Assembly: GCA_015832175.1 (NCBI GenBank)
Contig: WJXW01000005.1
Span: 1,922,001-1,986,000 of the forward strand
Source: Paraphaeosphaeria minitans
Taxonomy: Eukaryota; Ascomycota; Dothideomycetes; Pleosporales; Didymosphaeriaceae
DNA length: 64,000 nt
Direction: 5' to 3'
The position numbers and the translations under genes were made by a program. The notes beneath the pieces are model-generated. The model had not been told where the DNA came from. It worked only from the letters and a program-made list of their open reading frames with translations, and ran no database searches. This document shows positions 23,728 through 35,100 of this stretch, one piece after another (position 1 is the first letter of the stretch; the number at the start of each line of letters is the position of its first letter).

Positions 23728-24878
23728 ATACTACTATTATATAAGTATACTACGGCTATCCTAACCTTAAACAAGCTATATTTAACCCTAAAAATATAAT
23801 AGAAGGCTTACTTAGCGACCTTTATACGTTACTCTAAGTTACTAAAAATAGAAAGAAGTTATAGTTTCTCTAAAATAGTAAAGAGGTGTACTATACTAAT
23901 TAATAATATAATAATCCTAATTATATAAGAGGATCTAGCCCCTCTAGAGGCAGATTAACCTTTAGACTAAAAGGAAAGAGTAATTTTAGAAGTTTAAGCT
24001 CTCGCATAAAGTAGAAATACTTTATATACTATAAAAAAGGATACTAGTCTACTAACTATCTACTAAGGGATACCTAGTAAGCTAGAAGGCAATACATATT
24101 ATTATACACTAACTTCTATAAATATAAACCCTTTACTATAAATGTATAAGCATATATCCTTAACTTTAAAAGAGAGCTAGAGGATAAAGACTATTATATA
24201 AAAAAGGAGAAAGATAAATAAGACTAATAGAGTAATAAAGAAGAAGTATAAAAGGCTACGTTATACTTTACTTCTACTATATACCTTTATCGTATAACTA
24301 GGAGATATCTTTTTATACCTACTTACTAAAATTTAGCGCTAAGTATTATATCGCTTAACACTTTACCTTCTATTTACATATAAGGCACATGCCTAGAAAG
24401 AGCTTTATTATGCGATACAGCTCTACTACTATATAAGGGGATAGGGTAAGAACTAAGTTGGTTAGCTGTTACTACCTATTTACATAAGAGTAGATATAAA
24501 CAGGACCTCTACTATATAGTAATACTACACCTACCTCACAACCTATTCTAATAGGGGAAGGCTAACTATATAGATAGAAAAGAATAGAAAAGGGAAGCGT
24601 ATAATAAATATAAGCTATTATATAAAAGAAAAGTTACTAGTGTCTATATAGTTTATTATACAAATAGCACTAAGTAAAATAGGGGCCTGCCTACCTATAA
24701 GGACCCGCACAAGGACCCACTACTTAGGTTAGCACTAAGAGGCATAGACTTTATAAGGTCCTTAGTGCCCCTTTGTATAATAGACTAGACGTAATTAATT
24801 AAACCTACTTTTTACTCTTTACATAATAGTATACTATTAACCCTTAAATACTTAATTGTAGATTAAGCCAAACCTATA
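23728..24878 (+). mobile_element. B2, right part of a second gag-only LTR element
   Basis: Matches B3 from about 54790 to its right end. It contains the remnant zinc knuckle near 24014-24058 and a 238-bp 3' LTR (24641-24878, TGTCTATA to CCTATA). The left part of B2 is outside the window because B1 was inserted into it. B2 in turn interrupts Copia C1. Confidence 0.75.
24641..24878 (+). repeat. B2 3' LTR
   Basis: 238 bp without the core duplication. The terminal CCAACA has become CCTATA. The probable right target copy is AAAGC (24879-24883). Confidence 0.8.
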
Positions 24879-27732
24879 AAAGCCCTATTAGCCTTTGAAG
24901 AATCCGCTTAGGGTATTAAACTAGACAAAAAAAATCTAGATAACTCTAGAACTAGTCTAGATTCCTGTCCTATTTGTATTCAGGCCAAGTTAACTAAAAA
25001 GGTTAATAAAGAACCTTCTACTAAAGTAGAAAATTATTAGACCTAGTACATATAGATATAGGGGGACCTATAAATCCTTAAACTCTAAAAAAGGAGAAAT
25101 ACTTTATTACTTTTAGAGATAGTTTTACAAAGTTTCTAGAAGTAACTCTCCTAAAGAGTAGAGAAAATATTGTAGAGGCTATAAGATAATTTATAACTAA
25201 AGTAGAACTATAGAGTTCTTCTAAGGTTAAAGCCCTATAACTAGATAACAAATTTATATCTAAAAATCTTACAAGATACCTAGAAGAAAAAGGTATTATA
25301 GTTCGTTTTTCTAGCCCCTATACACCTAAGCAAAATAGAGCTGTAGAAATAATAAATAGACTACTATTAAATAAAGTTAGAGCCTTATTAATCTAATCTA
25401 ATCTTCCTAAAGTTATGTGGGAAGAAGCTCTATTAACCGCAGTCTACCTATATAATAGAACTCCTAATAGTTCTATAGGCTATAAAACACCTCTCTTTTA
25501 AAGGTATAATAAAGTACCTAATATAGAAAACCTAAAGATTTGGGGTTCCCTAACTTACTATAAAGAACCTAGTAGTCTTATTAAGAAACTAGACGCTAGG
25601 GCTACTCCCTACTATCTAACAGGTTACAACTCTAACTAGTACTAATTATTTAATCCTAGTAGAAAAATAAAATATGCTATGCTACAGTATAGATTATAAG
25701 GTACTAGAAGGCTACTTCTATAAGCCAAATAATTAGAAAAGGGTAATAGAGATCTATAATAGACTAGAGCCTATAGAGCTTAGTAGAGAAATAGAGCCTA
25801 ATAAGGAAAATAATATTCCTAAGGCTTAACAAGACTCTAGCCCTAAAGTAGTTATAAATAGGAATAAAGAACCAATTCCTAAAACTACTAATATAAGTTA
25901 GGAAAACCTGTATAAAGAACTAGTAGAAGAAAATATACTAGTTACTAGTACAGAAGAGCTAAAGAACTATAAAGAAGTTCTAACTAATCCTAATAAAGAT
26001 TTCTACCTAAAAGCTATAAAATTAGAGGTAGAAAATCTAATACAAAACAAAACTTAGAACCTAGTTATTAAACCTAATAAAGTAATTATTAAGGGTGGAT
26101 AGGTTTTAACTAGGAAATATTACCTAGACAGCTCTATAAACAAATACAAGGCTAGATACGTAGCTAAAGAATTCCTACAAAAATATGAAATTAATTATAA
26201 AGAAACCTTTACTACTACCTCTAAACCTAGTCTTATAAGCCTTCTATTATCCTATTTTTCTAGTTTAAACTAGGAAATTTATACATAGGATATAAAACAG
26301 GCTTTTCCTAACGCCTATCTAAAGGAAGAAGTCTATCTAGATTTACCTTAAGGTCTAGAAAGCTTTACCCTAGAAAATAACCCTACAAAACTAGACAAAG
26401 ATCTAGTTAGTTCTATAATTAAAAGCCAAAACTATAACCAAGTGTCTCTAAAACTAAATAAGGCACTATATAGCTTAAAACAGGCTACTAGGAATGGCAA
26501 ATTTACCTTACAAATATACTAGTAAAACTAGGTTTTAAAAACCTAGTAAGTGAAAATTCTATCTTTGTTCACTAAGAAAAGCCTATTATATTGGCTACAC
26601 ATGTGGACGATATACTAGTATTCGCTAAAACTATAGACCTAGTTAATAGCCTATATAAGGAACTAACTATTTTATCTACCCTAGAAGTCTCTAATTTAGG
26701 AGAGATAAAAGAATTCCTAGGTATAGAAATTATAAGGAATAGGAAACTAAATACAATTAAAATTTCCTAACAATCCTTTACAAAGAAAATACTTACAAAG
26801 TATAATAAGGAGGGGAATAAACCAAAAGATCTACCCCTACCTATAGGGCTAAAACTAGTGAAAAATCTAGAAGAACCTAATCTAGAATTAACTAGTTTAT
26901 ACTAACAAGAGATAGGTAGTCTAATCTATCTAACTATCTATTCTCGGCCAGACCTAGCCTTTTATATAAATTATTTGGCAAGGTTTATGGCAAATCCTAG
27001 TCTAGAACACTATAAATATCTAGACTATTTATAGAGTTATCTAGTTAAAACACAAGATTATAAACTAGATTTATCTCTAAACTAATCTAAATCCCTAGAC
27101 TTAATAGGGGTTAGTGATTCAGATTAGGGGGGTGATTTAGACTCTAGAAAATCTACTATAGGCAACCTATTTCTACTAGATACCTCTAGTAATAGAGTAG
27201 CCATATCCTAGCTATTAAAACTACAAAAAACTGTTGCCCTAAGTAGTGCAGAAGCTAAATATATAGCTTTAAAAGAATCTACTAAAGAGTCTTTATACCT
27301 AAATACTTTTATAAAGGAACTATTTAGTTTCCTACCTTTAAAGGAGTATTATAAATTTAATTCCTTAAGCACTATAGAAAGTGATAGCTAATATACTTTA
27401 GATCTAGCTAAAAACCCTATTTACTATACTAGAACTAAGCATATAGATATTTCCTATCACTTCCTAAGACAAAACGTGCTAGAGAACAAGATTAAACTAG
27501 TTTATATTAATACTAGTATTCTTCTAGCTAAATATTCTTCTAAAGGCTACAAGTAAGCCTAAACTAGAAGCTTTTTATAAAGCTATTGGTTTAAACAAAA
27601 CCTAAAGAAAAAATAAGGCTAAAAAGTCCTCTAAATTGTTTTAAAGGGACTAGCTTAAAGAAATTATTTAATCCCTATAATATTTAAAAAGGGATATTTA
27701 TTACCCTAGAAACCTATTAAAGGTTAAGGGGG
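24879..27732 (+). pseudogene. C1 Copia pol (integrase, RT, RNase H), mildly degraded
   Basis: A second Copia family, starting inside pol because B2 cut it. Visible in order: the second Cys pair of the integrase zinc finger (C-P-I-C, 24966-24977); the integrase core (V-H-I-D-I-G-G-P, about 25050); the reverse transcriptase, including G-G-x-V-L-T-R-K-Y and A-R-Y-V-A-K-E-F (26090-26180); an active site reading H-V-D-D-I-L-V-F (26600-26625, both Asp present); and RNase H near 27090-27550. It has stops (e.g. TAG for Trp) but far fewer than the E elements, and many CAA and TGG codons remain. Confidence 0.85.
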
Positions 27733-28090
27733 TGTATAAAGAATAGATAACTTTTAAAAGTTCCTAGAGTTACCTTTTCTATATTTTAGAACTTTCTATA
27801 ATGACGTCATAATAACGTTATAGCCCTATAGATACTAGGTAACGTTATAGGTGATGTTATAAGGTGACGTTATAGGTGACGTTATAGGTGACGTTATAGA
27901 TAGTAGAGAATTACTAAGTAGAATACTCTAGAATCTCTACTATATGTATATAAGGAGAGTTACCTTCTACGTATACTCTTTATCCTAGGTAGCAATTCTA
28001 AGCCTATACCTAAGGTTTTATTGCTCTATTTAACTACGTTCGATCTGCCCTCTATTACCCTAGTCTCTACTATTCTAGGTAACTAGTACT
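27733..28090 (+). repeat. C1 3' LTR (right end not fixed)
   Basis: It begins TGTATAAAG right after the polypurine tract TTAAGGGGG. It contains CRE-like and tandem motifs and a TATA box (next entry). I could not place the right end or a target duplication, because the 5' LTR is outside the window. Confidence 0.6.
27801..27953 (+). promoter_or_regulatory. C1 LTR promoter-like block: CRE, 12-bp repeats, TATA
   Basis: A perfect palindrome ATGACGTCAT (27801-27810) holds the CRE/bZIP core TGACGTCA. Next come five 12-bp units of the form GGTGACGTTATA (27838-27849, 27850-27861, 27863-27874, 27875-27886, 27887-27898). TATATAA follows at 27947-27953. The order fits a U3 promoter with repeated activator sites ahead of a TATA box. 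Factor binding is inference. Confidence 0.6.
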
Positions 28091-28099
28091 AGGGGAGAG

Positions 28100-30175
28100 A
28101 AGGTACTAGAAGGTCTAGAAGGTTACCCTTTATCCTCTAGTCTCTACCTCCTCTTTACATAAAGGATATATTTGTATAAGGCCCTATCCTAGCGCTCTAG
28201 AACCTAGAGCGCGATACGCTAGTAGAGGTAAATTACTTAGCTAGCATTACTAGGGCCTACCTCTTCTAATATATTAAGGGGATCTAGCACTCTATAGCCT
28301 ACTACTCTACAGCCCTAATACTAGTCTAGTAGAACTACACTATTTATAACAAAGAGCTACTTATAATTATGTAGGCCCTATAGGTATAGAGACTAGAACT
28401 AATAGGAGTAGTGCGCCCCTTTAAGATTCTAATAGACTATAAGAACCTTAAATACTTTATAACTATCTAAAAATTAAGTAAGCGCTAGCACTAATAGTTA
28501 AAGTTACTTTCTACCTTTTGCTTCTATCTCTACTACTAGTCTAGATCTAAAGTAGTTAGACTAGACGCACTAAGCTAGCGTAAGTAGAATATAGCCTAAT
28601 AAATAAGTATAAACGCTCTGCTAATAGTGCCTAGGACTGTTTAAACTACCCTAGTGTAGACGTGATCGTTAATAGCGCTAGTAGGAGTCTAGATTTTTAC
28701 TAACACGCATCTATAGACACTCTAGAACATAGCTATAGTAGAGTTTCCTTCCTACTATATTAGGTTTAAGGTAGTACACTATAGTAACTATATCTGCCAC
28801 TTTATAATAAATTAGGGACTATATAATTAGTATATATAGGTCCCTCTTATAGTAAGGAGTTCTTTAGGTCCTAGCTTAGGAACCTTTTACTACTACTATT
28901 ATATAGCGCGCACATAAGTCTCTAGTTATAGGCCACTTTAGTAAGAACTTAATATTTAAGATTATCTGCTAGGACTACTACTAGGATAATATATCTAAAG
29001 ATATTATCTAATTTGTGTGTAATTACTACTGCGTAGGAGTGTATATAGACTAGTAGAAGTAGTAAGGTCTCCTATAGCTACTCCTAATTATAGACTAGTA
29101 CTAGGCGCAACTCTTAATAGATTTTATAGTAGACCTCCCCTAGGCCTCTATAATAGCACTTCGATATCTACTTATAATTACTAATAGGCTGTTAAAGTAT
29201 ATATAACTAGAAGCTATAACTTCTATAATAGCAGAATACTATACAACCTGCTTCCATAATATATAGTAGTAGTTCTATAGCTTCCCTTCCTCACTAATTA
29301 TAAACAGAGGCTTAGACTAGCTAGGGAAGTTCTAGACTACGCTGTGTAAATTAACTAGAATATAGTAACTCCTCTCTATAGTATACTACCCCTAGACTAA
29401 TAGCGGCATAGAGATAGTAAACTAGAAGATACTTTTAGTTCTTTATATTATAGTTAACTTTAAACAAATAGACTAACTAGACTGCCTCCTAGCCTACTAG
29501 CTTACGTTAAATAATAGAGTATCTACTACTATAGGCCTAAGCCTAAACTTTCTACTAAATAGATATTACGTTAATCTCCTTAAAAGAATCCTCTTACTAG
29601 TAAAGTCTAGCTACACCCCTACTAAAAGAGTAAAGTACTTCTTAAACTACCTTAAAAAAAGGATAGCTTTAGCCTAGGCTACTATTAGTTATAAGTAGTA
29701 GCGCACTATAGAGACTATAAACTATACCTACTACCCTATAGAGTAATTCTAAGTTAGAGATAAGATATAGTTCTTACTATATAATATAAAAACTAACTAG
29801 CTAAAGAAGAAACTTAACTAGTTTAAGGTTAAGTACACTATAATAGCTATACTATTCCTACTTATAATAACACTAGACCTATCTAGCAATCTCTATAAAA
29901 CTATCTATATTAACCTCCTTAAGTAAGCAGTAGACAATCCCCTACCTAGTTAGATCTAGGCTAACCCCTAGCTAGGCCTAGCCCTAGAGCTAGAAGAAGC
30001 AGGCCTAGACCTATAGAAATAAGAAGTAGAGGAGGTCCTATATATTAAAAACGCCTAGGGTAAATAATAATAGACGCTAGTAAAGTAGACTAAGTAGGTA
30101 TTACTAACTTACGTGCTAGTTAAAAATATTATAGACACTATAGCTCTAAACTACTTTAAGGCCGCCTAGGGGGAC
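28100..30175 (+). pseudogene. G1 Gypsy pol remnant: RNase H, integrase, chromodomain
   Basis: The right part of a Ty3/Gypsy element. RNase H is at about 28260-28560 (I-A-Y-Y-S, Y-T-I-Y-N-K-E-L-L, D-Y-K-N-L-K-Y-F-I-T). The integrase zinc finger is near 29010 and its core at 29090-29340 (D-F-I-V-D-L-P, L-I-I-T-N-R-L, S-L-I-I-N-R-G). The C-terminal chromodomain-like module is at 30023-30175 (E-V-E-E-V-L, L-V-K-x-T-K, V-K-N-I, L-N-Y-F-K-A-A). There are many TAG stops, several at expected Trp. Such modules are typical of chromoviruses, where they steer integration to heterochromatin. Confidence 0.75.
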
Positions 30176-31945
30176 TATAGGCATAATAATAGTCCTATTT
30201 AGCCTATAAAAAAGAACACATAATTATTATAAGGGAAACTATAATAGATAGCTAAGGAAGTTAGAGTAGGCGTAGGTTAAGGTTAGTATAAAAAAGAAAG
30301 AGTAAAGAAGGGAAAAAAGGAGGTAGAGTAATATAAATATAAAGAAACTATAATAGCAACGCACTACTAAGGTAATAGACACATAATAATTATATTAGAA
30401 AGGGTAGGAGCGCTGTCCTACTACTTTATAATAATAAGGTAAATAAACAAACCGCCTAATAAGGGCCCTTACTATAAGACCGCCTTAGGGCCACCTCTAC
30501 ACTATAAGGGAACCTTTCCTAAAATAACAATAAGTTCTTAATAGAAGAGTAACGCCTATAACACTACCGCCTTACTATAGCACTATATTCCTAAGATCTC
30601 TAAAACTTACTTTTTAACTATAAGACATTTTAAACTAAGTAAGGTCTAGGTTATATAATAGGCTAGGGCTATACCCTAGCCTTTGGAAAGATCTTAAGGA
30701 AAGGAACTACCCTAAAGAAGTAGACCTACTAAGGAAAACTCTTTTTATAAGCAGCACACCCCCCTATAGAGACTTAATACCTAGAATTTATCCTTTACAT
30801 TTAGCACTTACAGTTCTATTCACTCTCTAAGACTAGCCTATAATATAGAAGGCTATAGTAAATAGAAGGGGTAAAAGCTTTATAATAAATAATATGCATA
30901 ATATGTTTATAACGCGCACTATTTACTTATAATACGCTATTATTACGCATATAACGCGCACTCCTATAGACACTCTTTTCCTTTTGTATAGAGTAAGATT
31001 TTTATTAAGGCTATAGTATACTGCAGAGGACCGCAGCTAGAGGGGGAGGTTCTATAATAGGTAGATTATAATATTATTATAGTGTTGTAGTATCTAGCAC
31101 TAAGAACTTATAAAGGGCCTATACGCTAAGTAAGCTAGCTGCGTAAAACCTACACTATGCCCTAACTCTATATAAGATAAGTATTATTCTATTAATACTA
31201 TTAAGTTATCCTTTTACTATCCTTTCTAGTGTGAAGTAAGTACTATTGCCTATAACTAGACCTTACACTTATAGATAAGCCCTACCTTCACCTTTACTAG
31301 TAGTTTATTAGTAATAATATAGGCTTTATTAACTAGTTTCTACTTCTTACTTTTTCTATTATAGCTAGGCGTATCTAGTATTAAAGTGTAAAAAGTATTC
31401 TTCTTACTATTATTAGTGTAAGCACGCTTAGAGTTATAAGGCGTATTATAATAGTTAGAATGGGCTATTAGAGTAAAAGTAATAGGGGTAGAAAAAGAGC
31501 TAAGTAGGATATAAAGAAGTAAAAGATAATTAAGAGAATAAAAGTGGCTAGCTAAATAGAGGACTATCTAGATAAATTTAAGTAAGAGAAGTGTAAGTAG
31601 GTAGAGAAGAGGCTATAATAATAGTAGTAGAGGTTTTATTAATAAGCTAGTAAATAGCACTAGCGCAACACTCTACTCTAAGAAAGGTAACTACGCCTAC
31701 CTCTACTTTCTATAAATAATAATAGACCTATTATAAGGTAGTAGGTTAAGGCCTAGGCGACACGCTTACCTATAGTTAGATAAAAGTAACACCCTTTGCC
31801 TAAGTACTTAGTAGTCCTCCTCCTACCTAATAATAATAAGAAACTAATAATAATAGTTAACTAGGTTAACTAACTACTACTAAGTTAGACGCTGTCTAAT
31901 AGGGGCTAGGAAAGTATATTATAGACTATACCCTAATAGATATCC
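30176..31945. other. Unassigned repeat-derived sequence
   Basis: 1.77 kb of AT-rich, RIP-like sequence after the G1 chromodomain. It should include the G1 3' region and LTR, but I cannot delimit them. CACCCCCCTA at about 30758 resembles a minus-strand polypurine tract next to an LTR end (GCAGCA). Around 31440-31700 a Lys/Arg-rich frame with stops is visible but not recognised. No intact gene was seen. Confidence 0.4.
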
Positions 31946-31950
31946 TTATA

Positions 31951-32145
31951 TATTAAAGTAAAACACTCACTTCCGTGATTCTTTCTGGATCCACTAATTT
32001 AGATCACGGGATTCTTGCTAAGAGGCTTGTTTCTTTTATATATAGTCTGCCCTTTTGGCATCCTTTTCTACAATTAGCTATTTGTATTCTTTATAACTCT
32101 GCTCCTAAATATCCTGTGATAGTTTAAGCCCTTTTTACTATAACA
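31951..32145 (+). repeat. E4 5' LTR
   Basis: 195 bp, TATTAAAG (RIP-changed) to TATAACA. Confidence 0.92.
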
Positions 32146-35100
32146 GTTATAAGCCTAGCGCTTAGAACATAGGACAATTCTCCCTGCCTACTTAGCAACG
32201 CTTAAATTATTATATAACACTCTATTTAGAACCTCTCTACAATATAACCCCTTTATTTCTAATTATAAAAATTATTAAAATGGCAGAAGTACAGCTTAGT
32301 AATCGCGCTAGCTAGCCCTACTAGTTTGTCTAGCTTTAATTTTAAGTAAACTTAAAAGGAATCTAGAACTAAATTAATCTAGAGGCAATTAACGCTCTAG
32401 TAATTAATTACGTAAAGCTAGAACAACCTCTACTCCTACAGAAACTATTACTAATTACGGATACAGCCTCTATAGTAAGTATTTAATTATATAAAGCAGA
32501 GCTTACTAAGTATAAAATAGATAAAGAGAGCTTTCTTTTATTAATAGTGGAATACAGAGTAGTAGTTTTAGACTAGTAAGTAAACTATACTAAGATATAG
32601 AATCTCTAGACTTAGGTAAACGCTATAGTATTGCCTAATCTACTTACTCCTGCTATAATTACTCTAGTTAATACACGCTATACTACGCTATAGTCTCTAA
32701 TTTAACTCTTAAAGGAAGATCTCGCACTAAATAAAGGAGCTATATATAATAATATTTAAGCTTTGTACCGCGCTTATCTTAAAAAGGCTAAGTAGGCAAG
32801 ATAAAGTCCTAAGACCTAGTTTAAAGAGTGGTAGCTCTTCTATTAAAAAGGGAAGACCTACTTAATTAGTAAAATTAGCAGACTGCTTACTACTTAAGAT
32901 TTCCTAGATGTAATTACTACGCGTATAGCACTAGATTAGGCCTAATTAATAAACTAATAGCTAATCTAGAATAAGACGCTAGGACAGAATTAGATTACGC
33001 TAGATAATCTAGGGAAGGTATTTTTAGCGCTTATCTAAAAGCATTTAATCTAATCTAGTTCTAATAAAATAAGTGGGGTATTCGCTACTTTTAATGGATT
33101 ATTAAGACAATCTACTAACTCTAATAGTTCTAGTTTATCTAATTAGACAAAGAAACAACCAAACTGTTCCTATAAGCCCTATGCTTATAGGTAGAAACTA
33201 ATAGAGTGCTAAAGACTTTAAACCGCGATAGCTGGATTACCCTAGAATAGAATATTATTATTTAATCTTACTAATAAAGAAAAATTAGAGATTCTTAATT
33301 AACTTAAGTAGCCTAAGTGGTTAAACCTTTGTAATAAGATCACAAAGGCAGGATAAAATAAGAAATAATCCTCTACTAAAACTATTAAGTATCCTAGTAG
33401 TATTACTACTACTCTACTAAACCTATTTAATCTGCCTACAGATAATAGAGCATTAGGTGTCTACTCTACTCTACATTCTAACGCTTATCCTCTGTTAGAA
33501 TGTATAATACTAGACAGTGCTACAGCAGTTTACCTAGTTAATAATCACGAAAGACTTATTCCTAGGACATTTTAATTATTAAACAAGAGTGTAGAGGTAG
33601 GTACACAAAGCCTCCTAATTTTAGGAATTAGTAATAGACTAATTAAGAACGCTTTATATAGGAAAAATAAGAGATTTATAGAAGATCTACTACTCTAAGG
33701 AGTAAGAGTAGTAGAAGGCTTTTATGTAAATATTATATTAGAAGCTCTTTTAAAGAAAGTAAAGATTTAGTACCTTAGTTTAGATTACACTCTTAGAATT
33801 AGAAGCCTAGAATAAAGCGTTGTCTTAGTAGACCTAAGATGTGAGTATAACCTTACTTTCCTATAATATAAGCTAATCTACTTTTGTCTAACTATTATAA
33901 GTATAACTACTAAAGGATTATTCTGAGTTAATATTAAGAGATTAGATTCTAAGGACCTCTAGCACCTTTAAGTAGGGCATGTAGGAAGTAGAGCCCTATA
34001 AGCTCTAGTAACTACAGCCTAAGGTGTAAAGATTACTAGAATATTAAGAAAGGATTGCGAGCACTATACTACTATACACGTAACCTAGATAATCTCTAAG
34101 AGACCTAGAAAACAATTACCTAAGCTATTTTACTTATTATCCTAGGATCTATTTAATATGCCCACTACTTAAAATAGAAAAAACTAGGTTTTACTAATTA
34201 AAGAAGATTTTAGTAAGAAACTTTACGTTTTTAATCTTAGAATAAAGACGCTTTCTAAGATAATAAGAGTGTAGTAGGATTTCTTAGCTCTTATTAATAC
34301 AAAATACAAGCTTTAAATTATAAAAATCTACTAGGATAATAATACAGCAACACTTCTATAGAGAGGGAAATCCTAGTATAAATTATAGGCTAATTAGGAA
34401 GGGATAACAATTAGTAGACTACCGCCCTATATACATAAGCCTAATAGCGCTGTAGAAAGAGTAGGCCAGAAGCTTATAACAAAAGTAATTAAAATGTAAA
34501 CAAGCGTAAATCTGCTATTAAATCTCTAGCCTAAAATTATATAAGCGGCATACTAGCTCTAAGGAATAATTCCTAGCCTAGTATTAGGCTATTAATTACC
34601 TAATAAAACGTTAGATGCTTAGTTTAAACAATATAACTGCTAACTATTAATTACCTAATAAAACGTTAGATGCTTAGTTTAAACAATATTTTTATTATTT
34701 TAAACTAGTAAAAATATAATATAGAATAGCTAATCTTTGTCTAAACTAGAGTGCTGTCTACGCCTATAGCTACTAAGCTTACCCTTTAGATTAGGAGCGT
34801 GTAGCTAGGTAAGATAGAAGAGGATTTAAAGTAAATCCTAGGGGCTATATTAGATACCTAGTAGACTATAAAGCTTCTAATATCCACTAAATATAGATTC
34901 TCTAGCTTAATTAGGTAATTACTACATAAAACGTAAAGTTTAATAAGTCCTTGTTCTATAAAGGATTAGAGGAATAATCTATTCTAAAGATAGAAGTATT
35001 AAAAATAGTAGAAAGCCTCTAAAAAGGAGAGCTAAACAATCTAGGAGAAGTGTATAAAAACGCGCTTAATATTCTTCCTAAAATAAATAAGTATACAAGA

